40,594 bases of DNA from Gammaproteobacteria bacterium. GTDB lineage: Bacteria > Pseudomonadota > Gammaproteobacteria > Poriferisulfidales > Poriferisulfidaceae. A program made the position numbers and the translations under genes. Location: contig JAPPLD010000010.1 of assembly GCA_028819565.1 (NCBI GenBank), positions 1-40,594 on the forward strand, read 5' to 3'. The notes under the pieces were generated by a model that saw only the letters and a list, made by a program, of their open reading frames with translations, was not told where the DNA came from and searched no databases. Below are positions 1 to 7,716 of this stretch, one piece after another (the stretch's first letter is position 1; every line of letters starts with the position of its first letter).

Positions 1-217
1 TGTTTTCTTCCAGGGTTTCCCGCTTCATGCGCAATGCAATGAAGAAAATCCCCGCCTGCACCGGATCCGCCTGCCCGTTCAGGATCAGGTTCAACGCGGC
101 GCGCGCTTCTTCCTGCGGAAGGTCCTTGCTGTACTCGGGCCCGGTTGCAATGCGCTGCAGAACGCTGCGCATGAAAGCTTGCGGTTCAGTCTGTGCGGCG
201 GTGGCTGGATCGCTCAT
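1..217 (-). CDS. TrpD-like glycosyltransferase family 3 protein, N-terminal part (gene runs off the left edge)
   Basis: The first 72 codons are present, starting at an ATG at 217 on the minus strand; the remainder lies outside the window. The visible part has the small helical N-terminal domain of the anthranilate phosphoribosyltransferase superfamily. It shows an acidic EEARAAL helix followed by LNGQADPVQAGIFFIALRMK, matching the family pattern of a helix, a G-x-AD/VDP-x-Q turn and an ALRMK helix. The GPEYSKDL stretch recalls the TrpD2 / YbiB-like branch rather than true tryptophan-pathway TrpD, and no trp genes are visible next to it. The catalytic PRPP-binding domain is not visible, so the substrate cannot be stated. 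It lies directly downstream of tRNA-Gly on the same strand. Confidence 0.7.
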   Translation of the reverse strand, partial: MSDPATAAQTEPQAFMRSVLQRIATGPEYSKDLPQEEARAALNLILNGQADPVQAGIFFIALRMKRETLEEN

Positions 218-230
218 CGGTACTCGAAAA

Positions 231-304
231 TGGAGCGGGTGAAGGGAATCGAACCCTCGTTATCAGCTTGGGAAGCTGAAGTTCTACCATTGAACTACAC
301 CCGC
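231..304 (-). tRNA. tRNA-Gly, anticodon CCC
   Basis: Read on the minus strand, a complete cloverleaf folds. The acceptor GCGGGTG pairs with CACCCGC. The D arm is GTTC/GAAC. The anticodon stem TCAGC/GCTGA encloses the loop TTCCCAA, so the anticodon is CCC. The T loop is TTCGATT, and CCA is encoded. It closely resembles the E. coli glyU type. Total length is 74 nt including CCA. Confidence 0.95.
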
Positions 305-420
305 TTGAGTTTTATTCTACTTGGTGTAATCCCGGAGTGCGCTCTACTCGCTAGTACGCGTCATGCCAAGCTCTCGCTTTGGTGAACCCAGAAAAATTAT
401 TATGATGATTTACCCTCAAA

Positions 421-532
421 GTCATAATAACAGGTCGTCTTATTCTGATTTCGATAATAACCGGCCATGAAAGGGGTTGTTATTATTATTTAGACGTGAA
501 ATAATAATAACGAGTTTGGTTATTTTGATTTC
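421..532 (+). promoter_or_regulatory. AT-rich control region of the fic gene with perfect inverted repeat over the promoter
   Basis: A perfect 13-bp inverted repeat (479-491 GTTATTATTATTT and 499-511 AAATAATAATAAC, 7-nt spacer) overlaps a plausible sigma-70 promoter: TTGTTA at 477-482, 17-nt spacer, AATAAT at 500-505. The ATAATAAC half-site recurs at 424-431 and 454-461. A 13-nt direct repeat, TTATTCTGATTTC at 440-452 and TTATTTTGATTTC at 520-532, brackets the palindrome. The region is far richer in A+T than the surrounding genes. The layout suggests an operator, probably bound by the winged helix of the Fic protein it precedes. That binding is inference. Confidence 0.6.
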
Positions 533-548
533 TGCAACAGGAGAAATC

Positions 549-1709
549 ATGAGGCGCGGTCCGACCGGTCAATTCAACATCACCCCCACTGGTGGTGAAA
601 CGGTGCGTGCCTTCGTGCCCAACCCTCTCCCGCCCGAACCTGCGCTGGATCTAGGCGTTCTTCAAGAATCCATGGAAAAGGCATTGCTGGCACTGGGCCA
701 ACTAGATAGCCTGTCCACGCTCCTGCCCAATGTACACCAGTTCCTCTACACCTATGTGCGCAAGGAAGCAGTCCTTTCTTCCCAGATCGAGGGCACTCAA
801 TCCACCTTGTCAGACCTTCTGCTCTTCGAACTTGATGAGGCACCGGGCACCCCCCTGGACGATGTCATCGAGGTTTCGAACTATGCCGCGGCATTGGAAC
901 ATGGGATTTCTCGACTGAAGGGCGGATTCCCGCTGAGCAACCGACTTGTCCGGGAAGTCCACGGCAAGTTGCTGAGTCACGGCCGCGGCAGCGAGAAGAT
1001 GCCCGGGGAATTTCGCAAGACGCAGAATTGGATCGGCGGAACCCGCCCCGGAAGGGCCCGTTTCGTGCCTCCGCCCCCTCATGCCGTTGAAGACTGCATG
1101 ACGGATTTGGAGCGGTTCTACCACAAAGAAGACGAAGGATTGCCAGCACTCTTGCGTGCGGGCCTTGCCCACGTCCAGTTCGAAACCATCCATCCATTTT
1201 TGGACGGCAACGGTCGAGTCGGTCGACTGATGATTACTCTTGCCCTGTATGACGCGGGCACCATACACCAGCCACTTCTATACCTGAGTCTCTACTTCAA
1301 GCAACACCGGGACCGCTACTACGCGCTCCTCGACGAAGTGCGGGAAAACGGCGACTGGGAAGCATGGCTCGAATTCTTTTTTGACGGCGTGGCGCAAACC
1401 GCCCAAGAAGCCGTCTCAACTGCCCAGCGCCTGCTTAACATGTTCCAGCAGGATCAAGCAAAGATCCAACAGGAAGGGCGCAGGGCCGGGTCAGCACTAC
1501 GAGTTCATCAGGTGCTGCAAAAACGCCCCATAGCATCCCTTCGAGAGATGGCCCGTGGCACGGGCCTTTCATTCGCTGCCGCTGCTGCAGGGGTGAAACT
1601 GCTGGAGCAACTCGGCATTGTGCGCGAACTGACCGAAAAAAAAAGGAACCGTTTCTTCGGCCATCAGCAGTACTTGGACGTTCTTGCCGAAGAATCCGAG
1701 GTGCCGTAA
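549..1709 (+). CDS. Class II Fic domain protein with C-terminal winged-helix domain
   Basis: A 386-residue Fic protein. The catalytic motif is intact (HPFLDGNGRVGR, residues 215-226), so the protein should be able to transfer AMP or a related nucleotide from NTP to a hydroxyl on a target protein. An N-terminal inhibitory helix motif SSQIEG (77-82, pattern S-x3-E-G) marks it as class II, where the glutamate blocks the active site until displaced. Residues about 315-375 look like a winged helix (LREMARGTGLSFAAAAAGVK is its recognition region). ATG 549 was chosen over an in-frame start at 477 because AGGAG sits at 539-543 and because the earlier start would place the operator palindrome inside the gene. 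It stands alone with no antitoxin-like partner. The target is unknown; autoregulation through the upstream palindrome is likely. Confidence 0.92.
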   Translation: MRRGPTGQFNITPTGGETVRAFVPNPLPPEPALDLGVLQESMEKALLALGQLDSLSTLLPNVHQFLYTYVRKEAVLSSQIEGTQSTLSDLLLFELDEAPGTPLDDVIEVSNYAAALEHGISRLKGGFPLSNRLVREVHGKLLSHGRGSEKMPGEFRKTQNWIGGTRPGRARFVPPPPHAVEDCMTDLERFYHKEDEGLPALLRAGLAHVQFETIHPFLDGNGRVGRLMITLALYDAGTIHQPLLYLSLYFKQHRDRYYALLDEVRENGDWEAWLEFFFDGVAQTAQEAVSTAQRLLNMFQQDQAKIQQEGRRAGSALRVHQVLQKRPIASLREMARGTGLSFAAAAAGVKLLEQLGIVRELTEKKRNRFFGHQQYLDVLAEESEVP

Positions 1710-1787
1710 CGTGCTTTCGGTCTTTTTCTGCCTTGGCCAAGGAAGTTCGGCGAATCCGTAACGATGCAGGATCCTTGCTCCCTGCGG

Positions 1788-2405
1788 TCAGTCCTCCTCA
1801 CCGCGCAGAAGACGACGCAGGTTCTCCTGGTGCCGGTAGACGACCACGATGCCCAGAAAGAGGCCCGCCAACACTAGATCCCAGTCTCGATGCACCGCCC
1901 AGGCATAGAGTGGCAAGGACGCGCCCACCGCGATGGAGGCAGCCGACACCCGACGATACAGCACGTACCCGAACAACCAGGTCGCCAGCCCCATTGCCAG
2001 CAGCAGCGGATTCAGCACCGCCATCACCCCGGCCAACGTCGCCACTCCCTTGCCGCCCTGGAAACGGTAATAGACCGGCCATACGTGTCCGACCACCGCC
2101 ATGACGGCGGCCATCACTTCCGGCGACGGCCAGGAGGAAGGGAGGCTCTCTCCGGCAAGGTAGGAGACCAGCCAAACCGCCAGCGCTCCCTTGCCGGCAT
2201 CCCCGACCAGGGTCATCGCAGCCCATCTCTTGTTCTCGCCGACCCGCAGCATGTTGGTTGCGCCCGGATTGCCGGAACCTTCGGTGCGCGGATCTTTCAG
2301 GTCAAAGACCCTGCTTATAATCAAAGCGCTGTTGACCGCGCCGAGCAGATAACTTCCCAGCACCACGCCCAGCAGCACAAGAAGCTGGTGAACTTCAACG
2401 CTCAT
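1788..2405 (-). CDS. plsY: Glycerol-3-phosphate acyltransferase PlsY
   Basis: This inner-membrane enzyme moves an acyl group from acyl-phosphate to the 1-position of sn-glycerol-3-phosphate, the first step of phospholipid synthesis. It is 205 residues, the same length as E. coli PlsY, and mostly hydrophobic with about five membrane segments. Family motifs are present: SGNPGATN near residue 40, FQGGKGVAT in the middle, and YRHQENLRRLL at the C-terminus. The ATG at 2405 fits the family N-terminus. A TTG start eight codons earlier would give an extension not usual for the family. The start codon shares the palindrome CATG (2403-2406) with the divergent bioH, so neither gene has a private leader, and no clear ribosome-binding site is visible. 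Confidence 0.95.
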   Translation of the reverse strand: MSVEVHQLLVLLGVVLGSYLLGAVNSALIISRVFDLKDPRTEGSGNPGATNMLRVGENKRWAAMTLVGDAGKGALAVWLVSYLAGESLPSSWPSPEVMAAVMAVVGHVWPVYYRFQGGKGVATLAGVMAVLNPLLLAMGLATWLFGYVLYRRVSAASIAVGASLPLYAWAVHRDWDLVLAGLFLGIVVVYRHQENLRRLLRGEED

Positions 2406-3138
2406 GACCAACCCGGATTCCAAAGGCAAGCCGTCGGTGATCCTGATTCACGGATTCGGGTTTCATTCATTCGTGTGGGAACCGGTCGCGACACGGCTTG
2501 CCGCCAATTATACGGTTCGCCGGCTCACGCTCGCGGGGTATGACGGAACTCCCGACCGATCCAATGGCCAAGATTCCGAACAACTGGCGGAATACGAGGA
2601 TGCGCATTGGGTCGGCTGGTCGATGGGCGGTCTGGTGGCGCTTTCCGCCATTGAGAGCGGGCTTCTCCCGCGTTCGCTGACCTTGCTTGCCTCGTTGCCC
2701 TGCATGGTCGAACACGAAGACTGGCCCCATGCCATCGGGGTCTCGGCATTTGAGGATTTCCGCAGGCGCATCCAGCTGGATTCTGAAGCCGCTATGCGCT
2801 ATTTCGCGGCTTTGGTCGCCCATGGCGACGACCAAGCCCAGCAAATCCGCGATCAACTGCAGACCGCGCCGATTCCGGACCGCCCGACTCTCGAACGGGG
2901 CCTGAACCTGCTCGAACACACGGACCTGCGCAAGACATGGATCCAATGTCGGGCTCCGCAACAGTGTATCCTGGGAGAACACGACGCGCTGATTCCGGCG
3001 GACGCGGGCCAGGCCCTGCGCACCTTGCGCCCCAAAACCCGTTTCGACCTCGTCCCCCGGTCCGGGCATGCCTTGCCGCTGTCGGAACCAAACCGGTGTG
3101 CGGAGTTGATGCGCGCATTCTGGAAGTCACTCGGATGA
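2404..3138 (+). CDS. bioH: Pimeloyl-ACP methyl ester carboxylesterase BioH
   Basis: An alpha/beta hydrolase of 244 residues. The oxyanion-hole HGFG lies at 16-19, the nucleophile elbow is GWSMGG with Ser73, and the acid Asp194 is in GEHDALIP. The catalytic His222 is in SGHALPLSEP. In biotin synthesis BioH removes the methyl group from pimeloyl-ACP methyl ester, freeing pimeloyl-ACP for BioF. The assignment rests on these motifs plus the immediately following bioC, joined by an ATGA overlap (3135-3138). BioC methylates the chain that BioH later demethylates. No other bio genes are visible here. The ATG start overlaps the start of divergent plsY by two bases. Confidence 0.9.
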   Translation: MTNPDSKGKPSVILIHGFGFHSFVWEPVATRLAANYTVRRLTLAGYDGTPDRSNGQDSEQLAEYEDAHWVGWSMGGLVALSAIESGLLPRSLTLLASLPCMVEHEDWPHAIGVSAFEDFRRRIQLDSEAAMRYFAALVAHGDDQAQQIRDQLQTAPIPDRPTLERGLNLLEHTDLRKTWIQCRAPQQCILGEHDALIPADAGQALRTLRPKTRFDLVPRSGHALPLSEPNRCAELMRAFWKSLG

Positions 3139-3983
3139 ACGAGCCGGACCGCACCCGACAGGCAAGACTGCGCCGGAGATTTGACCGTGCAGCGGCTCGC
3201 TACGACGAGTGCGCGGGCGTACAACGCGAAATTACCCATCGGCTGCTCGAACGGCTGGACCTGGTCCAGTTGGATCCCGGATGCGTGGTGGATCTGGGTG
3301 CCGGAACCGGGGACGGAACGGTGCAGTTGCACCAGCGCTACCCCCAGGCTCGGGTTCTTGCAGTCGACTTCTCGCAAGCCATGTTGCGGCAGGGCCAAAA
3401 GCGCGAACAGGCCAGCTCTTCCGTCGTGGCTGACGCGTTTCATCTGCCTTTCGCGCCCGGCACGGCCGACTTGGTGTTTTCAAGCTCCACCTTGCAGTGG
3501 TGTGTGCCGCTGGCTGAGGCCCTGCGGGAGATCAGCCGCGTGCTGCGCCCCAGCGGGCTGCTGATGTTCTCGACCTATGGCCCGGACACCCTGCAAGAAT
3601 TGCATGCCGCACAACAGGCGGCGGGCATGGAAGGCGGCGTCAACGAGTTCAGCGACATGCACCCCATCGGTGACCTGCTGCTGGAAGAAGGCTATCAGGA
3701 CCCGGTTCTTGATGTCGAACGGCTTGATGTTTCCTATGCGTCGGTTCGAGACCTGATGGTTGAACTTAAGGGCATCGGCTCAAGTCGTATCGACTCTCCG
3801 GCCGCACAGCCCTGCACCCGACATCAGTGGCAAGCCTTGACCGACGCCTATCCAACCGATGATCAGGGGCGGATTCACGCGACTTACGAAGTCATTTTCG
3901 GGCATGCCCTCGCACCTGTTTCACGTGCTCGCGGCGAAACCGCCACGATCCCGGTCACGGCCGTCGGTCGGCAAGTCCGATAG
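3135..3983 (+). CDS. bioC: Malonyl-ACP O-methyltransferase BioC
   Basis: A class I SAM-dependent methyltransferase of 282 residues. The SAM-binding motif I is VVDLGAGTGDGT, followed by VLAVDFSQAML (acidic residue for the ribose), DAFHLPF and the post-motif SSSTLQWC that is characteristic of BioC. The N-terminal RRRFDRAAARYDECAGVQ is also a BioC signature. The enzyme methylates the free carboxyl of malonyl-ACP, letting the fatty acid cycle build the pimeloyl chain. Translation is coupled to bioH through a 4-nt ATGA overlap. Confidence 0.93.
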   Translation: MNEPDRTRQARLRRRFDRAAARYDECAGVQREITHRLLERLDLVQLDPGCVVDLGAGTGDGTVQLHQRYPQARVLAVDFSQAMLRQGQKREQASSSVVADAFHLPFAPGTADLVFSSSTLQWCVPLAEALREISRVLRPSGLLMFSTYGPDTLQELHAAQQAAGMEGGVNEFSDMHPIGDLLLEEGYQDPVLDVERLDVSYASVRDLMVELKGIGSSRIDSPAAQPCTRHQWQALTDAYPTDDQGRIHATYEVIFGHALAPVSRARGETATIPVTAVGRQVR

Positions 3984-4028
3984 GCCCGCATGGGCATACA
4001 ATAAGCAGATACGCCAATTTTCCCAGAC

Positions 4029-4517
4029 ATGGCCGATCTGACGCACTTCAACGCCCAGGGCGAAGCCCATATGGTCGATATTTCAGAGAAAGAATCCACA
4101 CACCGCGTAGCGGAAGCGGAAGGGCGCATCCTGATGCAGGCGGAAACCCTAGAGCAGATTCGAGAAGGAACCCACCGCAAGGGTGACGTGCTCGGCATTG
4201 CGCGCACCGCAGGCATCATGGCCACCAAGCGAACCGCCGAACTGATTCCACTGTGCCATCCGCTGTCCCTGACCCATGCATCAGTCGAGTTCGAGCTGGA
4301 GGATCAGCCTTCTGCCGTGCGTTGCCTCGCGCGCTGCGAAACCAAGGGACCCACCGGGGTCGAGATGGAAGCCCTGACGGCGGTGCAGGTTTCGCTGCTG
4401 ACCATTTACGACATGTGCAAAGCCGTCGACCGGGGAATGTGCATCCAGGAGGTCGGGCTGCTGCGCAAGTCCGGGGGTCGCTCGGGAGACTGGGCGCGCG
4501 AAACCGCCTCGTCCTAG
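4029..4517 (+). CDS. moaC: Cyclic pyranopterin monophosphate synthase MoaC
   Basis: Catalyses the second step of molybdenum cofactor synthesis, turning the cyclic GTP derivative made by MoaA into cyclic pyranopterin monophosphate. It is 162 residues, close to E. coli's 161. Diagnostic motifs are visible: the N-terminal [11 protein letters not shown], the [18 protein letters not shown] active-site block, the [16 protein letters not shown] segment and the [11 protein letters not shown] segment with the catalytic lysine region. It is a lone moa gene here, with moaA, moaD and moaE elsewhere. Four nucleotides separate its stop from the next gene. Confidence 0.96.
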   Translation: MADLTHFNAQGEAHMVDISEKESTHRVAEAEGRILMQAETLEQIREGTHRKGDVLGIARTAGIMATKRTAELIPLCHPLSLTHASVEFELEDQPSAVRCLARCETKGPTGVEMEALTAVQVSLLTIYDMCKAVDRGMCIQEVGLLRKSGGRSGDWARETASS

Positions 4518-4521
4518 ATTA

Positions 4522-6624
4522 ATGCTGCTCAGGCTTCTGCGCTATACCGCCTTCGGCATCCTGACGTTGGTGCTTGCGGGCCTGTTGGCGCTCAGTTACC
4601 TGGTGCTGACGTTCGAACCCGACGATTACCGGGACGACCTCATCAATCTAGTGGAGGAACAGACCGGGCGGGCATTCACCATCGACGGAAGCCTGGACCT
4701 GCACCTGAACCCGCCGCTGGTCGGCTTCGAGGTCCACGACATCTCGTTCGACAACCCTCCAGGGTTCGGGCAGGAACCGATGCTGACTGCGAAACGCGTC
4801 GAAGCGTACTTGCAAGTCATCCCGCTGCTGCTCGGCGAACTACGCATTCGCTCCGTACTTCTGGACGGACTGCAGTTGCGGCTGCGGCGAAAGTCGAACG
4901 GGCACACCAACTGGTCCGACCTGCTCGCCGACAAGGATGCCCCTAGCCCCAGCCCAGGCGACCCCGGCAAAGCAACCGGCATTGATCTGGCCGAGATCCA
5001 CCTGACCGACGGGACCATCGCAATCTGGGACGAACTACGCAATCGCCGCCTGCGAGGGTCCCATCTCGACCTGAACTTGAAGAACCTGACTTCCGGCGGC
5101 AATGTGCAGGTCGCATTGAACGGCGAGCTGATGGCCTGGCTCGACACCCGTGCCGAAAGCCGAATCAATGCCCAAGTGCAGATGACTACTGACCTCGCCC
5201 TGAAAGACGGCGGAGAGAAAATCACCGGGGAAGACCTGGACATGACGCTGGAGTTGACTGGGCCGGCATTTGCTTTCATGCGCATCAATCCCACCATTGA
5301 AGCCGAATCCTTTCGCTGGGACCAGGCAAGCGACACTCTTCGCCTCGATGGAACCGAGGCGACAGTCGAAGGCGCGCAGTTGCGGCTCGCTCCTCTGGAG
5401 GTGAAGTCTTTGACCGGAAAGCCGGAATTGACGGGACATGTCGAGGGAACCGGCGTCGACGTCCTGCACTGGCTGGCCCTGTGGAACGAAGAAGTGCCAA
5501 CCTTGGAGGATCCGACCGCTTTGCGATTCCTGAAGTGGCAAGGCGATCTCAGGATCCATCCGCAGGGGGTTCAACTATCGGGACTGGATGCCGTGCTGGA
5601 TTCCACCCCGATTCAGGGAGAACTCTCTCTCCTGGACTTCGACCGACCGCGGATCGCCTTGGATCTGCAGGTGGGTGAAATCGACTTGGACCGTTACCTT
5701 CCTCAGGATCAGGAAACCGAAGCCGAGGAAAAACCCGATGCCGAAGGTGCGCCATCACCGGAACCAAGCAGCTTGCCAATCGATTGGCTCCGCCAGCAGA
5801 GACTCGTGGCGAAAGTGGCGCTGGAACGCCTGCATTGGCAGGGGCTTCAATTCGCGGAAACACATGCCCAGCTGACGGCCAATCAAGGGCTCTGGGAAGT
5901 CGAGTCGCTGGACGGGAGAATCAACGACGGCACGGTCGAGGCCAGTGCGGAACTGAACGTCTCCGGCGGCATCCCGCTGTATCGGCTGGATCTGAAGCTG
6001 GAACAGATGGAACTCGGCCGCATGATAGCCCTGTTCGACGAACATGGGCACACACCCATCGAGGGCACGACCGACCTGAACCTGGCCTTCAACACACGCG
6101 GACACCGCATGGCCACGCTTTGGCCTTCGCTGACCGGCTTTGCCAGTTTGACCGTGCGTAACGGCGTGCTGCAGGTCGGAGGGGTCGCCCAAGCCGTAGA
6201 GGCTGCCGTTGCAGCACTGCAGGGTCGCCCTAGCGAAACAACCTCCCAGGGCAAGTTGCCGTTCGATTTGCTGCTTGCGAGCTGGGACGCTAACGACGGG
6301 CGATTAACCAGTCGCGAATTGAAGTTGAATGCCGGCGCGATTTCCTTGGACGGGCTGGGTTACATCGACCTGCCGCATTCGTCGATCGACTATCAGTTGA
6401 ACGTCTGGTCCGGCGACAGCCTGCGGATCCCGGTTCGCATCCGAGGGCCGTTCGACGACCTATCGCACTCCCTGGACATGTCGTCACTGGTCGAGGAACA
6501 ACTGGACAAAGGGCTCGATAAGGGATTGGAGTCCATCGTCGACAAGGTCGAGGAAAAAGTCGAAGAAAAAGCTGGCAAGCCCGCCGGAAAAGTTCTGCGG
6601 AAACTGCTCAAAGACCTGTTCTGA
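4522..6624 (+). CDS. asmA: AsmA family protein (TamB/AsmA-like envelope protein)
   Basis: A 700-residue protein with one N-terminal membrane helix (about residues 8-30) and a long periplasmic region rich in beta strand. The N-terminal PDDYRDDLINLVEEQTGRAF and the following repeats with GLYLR/IDLAEIHLTDG-type strands are typical of AsmA. The C-terminal AsmA_2-type domain contains the LTGFASLTVRNGVL segment and ends in a charged coiled stretch (residues about 650-700, repeated EEKVEEK). Family members are proposed to form lipid-carrying bridges between the two membranes. Placement directly before mutY is a common gammaproteobacterial arrangement. The acidic/proline-rich insert near residues 395-415 is probably a flexible linker. 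Confidence 0.88.
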   Translation: MLLRLLRYTAFGILTLVLAGLLALSYLVLTFEPDDYRDDLINLVEEQTGRAFTIDGSLDLHLNPPLVGFEVHDISFDNPPGFGQEPMLTAKRVEAYLQVIPLLLGELRIRSVLLDGLQLRLRRKSNGHTNWSDLLADKDAPSPSPGDPGKATGIDLAEIHLTDGTIAIWDELRNRRLRGSHLDLNLKNLTSGGNVQVALNGELMAWLDTRAESRINAQVQMTTDLALKDGGEKITGEDLDMTLELTGPAFAFMRINPTIEAESFRWDQASDTLRLDGTEATVEGAQLRLAPLEVKSLTGKPELTGHVEGTGVDVLHWLALWNEEVPTLEDPTALRFLKWQGDLRIHPQGVQLSGLDAVLDSTPIQGELSLLDFDRPRIALDLQVGEIDLDRYLPQDQETEAEEKPDAEGAPSPEPSSLPIDWLRQQRLVAKVALERLHWQGLQFAETHAQLTANQGLWEVESLDGRINDGTVEASAELNVSGGIPLYRLDLKLEQMELGRMIALFDEHGHTPIEGTTDLNLAFNTRGHRMATLWPSLTGFASLTVRNGVLQVGGVAQAVEAAVAALQGRPSETTSQGKLPFDLLLASWDANDGRLTSRELKLNAGAISLDGLGYIDLPHSSIDYQLNVWSGDSLRIPVRIRGPFDDLSHSLDMSSLVEEQLDKGLDKGLESIVDKVEEKVEEKAGKPAGKVLRKLLKDLF

Positions 6625-6628
6625 ATTC

Positions 6629-7639
6629 GTGTCGTCGTTCGCCAGCCGGATCATCCGCTACCAGCGCGAACGTGGCCGGCACGACTTGCCGTGGCAGCGC
6701 CGACGTACGCTGTACCGCGTATGGGTCTCCGAAATCATGCTGCAGCAGACCCAAGTGGCGACCGTGATTCCTTATTTCCGGCGGTTCATGCGACAGTTCC
6801 CGAACGTCAAACAACTGGCTGAGTCCCCTTTGGACTCCGTACTGGCGTGCTGGTCCGGACTGGGCTACTACACCCGGGCACGCCACCTGCATCAGGCCGC
6901 ACAAGTCATCCGCGGTTCGGGGGGTCGTCTGCCGCGCACCGTCGAAGACTGGATGCATCTGCCGGGTATCGGCCGCAGCACGGCTGGCGCCATTGTCTCG
7001 CTCGCCCTGAACCGGCCGGCTCCCATGCTTGACGGCAATGCGCGGCGCGTTATTGCCCGGCATCAGGGCCTGCCCATGACTTCTCGTGTTGCCCTGTGGC
7101 GTGCTGCCGAGCAATTGCTGCCGGACCGGGATGCCACCGCCTACACTCAAGGCTTGATGGATCTGGGGTCGCAATGTTGTACGCCGCGCGCACCCGACTG
7201 CACGCATTGCCCATTAAGCAAGGACTGTCACTGCGCCAACCACGAACTGGATGAGCAACCCAGCCGGAAGCGATCACCACTGCCGCGTCGTGATTTCTGG
7301 GTGGTCATCGTGCAGTCCGAAGACGGGCAGGTTCTGCTACAGCAAAGGCCGACGGACAGCATCTGGGGCGGGCTCTGGAGCCTGCCGGAATACCCGGACC
7401 AGGGCGCGGTGCGGCGCTGGGCCCGGAACTGCGGGAAAAAACTAGAGTGGCAGGAAGACCCTCCCCTGACCCATCGCCTGAGCCATCTGGAACTTTGCCT
7501 TCATCCTCTGCGAATTCGGATTCGGAATTCGGATCGCGAGAGTTTCCAGAAAAGCGGGCGCTGGTTCGACCCAGAGCAATTGACCGTCGGCGTGGCGACT
7601 CCGATCATGAAACTGATCCAGCGCGATTCGATGCCTTAA
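6629..7639 (+). CDS. mutY: Adenine DNA glycosylase MutY
   Basis: Removes adenine mispaired with 8-oxoguanine in base excision repair. It is 336 residues from a GTG at 6629, four bases after asmA. The helix-hairpin-helix glycosylase fold is clear: VSEIMLQQTQVATVIPYF carries catalytic Glu35, LPGIGRSTAGAI is the hairpin, and PMLDGNARR carries Asp135. The iron-sulfur cluster ligands Cys184, Cys191, Cys194 and Cys200 follow the C-x6-C-x2-C-x5-C spacing. The C-terminal part (from about 225) is the NUDIX-like domain that recognises 8-oxoG, with the LLQQRPTDSIWGGLWSLPE segment. In many relatives yggX follows directly; here about 3.1 kb of other genes intervene. Confidence 0.97.
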   Translation: MSSFASRIIRYQRERGRHDLPWQRRRTLYRVWVSEIMLQQTQVATVIPYFRRFMRQFPNVKQLAESPLDSVLACWSGLGYYTRARHLHQAAQVIRGSGGRLPRTVEDWMHLPGIGRSTAGAIVSLALNRPAPMLDGNARRVIARHQGLPMTSRVALWRAAEQLLPDRDATAYTQGLMDLGSQCCTPRAPDCTHCPLSKDCHCANHELDEQPSRKRSPLPRRDFWVVIVQSEDGQVLLQQRPTDSIWGGLWSLPEYPDQGAVRRWARNCGKKLEWQEDPPLTHRLSHLELCLHPLRIRIRNSDRESFQKSGRWFDPEQLTVGVATPIMKLIQRDSMP

Positions 7640-7668
7640 ACATGACTGAGACCCCGCTGCGAAGCGGC

Positions 7669-7674
7669 TATAAT
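7669..7674 (+). promoter_or_regulatory. Likely -10 element for the outer-membrane protein pair
   Basis: A perfect TATAAT at 7669-7674 sits 43 nt before the ATG of the first barrel gene. The -35 region is weak (CTGAGA at 7646-7651 gives a 17-nt spacer). The strong ribosome-binding site GGAGGAG at 7704-7710 follows. Confidence 0.5.
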
Positions 7675-7716
7675 TCTTCCAGCCCATACACTGGTTTTTG
7701 TCTGGAGGAGCGCGAG

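Noticed and set aside
231-548. tRNA-Gly as an attachment site for an island carrying fic
   Set aside because: fic lies on the 5' side of the tRNA; islands normally enter at the 3' end. No tRNA fragment repeat or integrase is seen.
1731-1742. Palindrome CCTTGGCCAAGG after fic as a terminator
   Set aside because: The stem is only six pairs with no loop, and the T run lies on the wrong side for either strand.
2937-3134. Upstream extension of bioC into bioH
   Set aside because: The extra residues do not resemble BioC, and the ATG at 3135 gives the standard N-terminus with an ATGA overlap.
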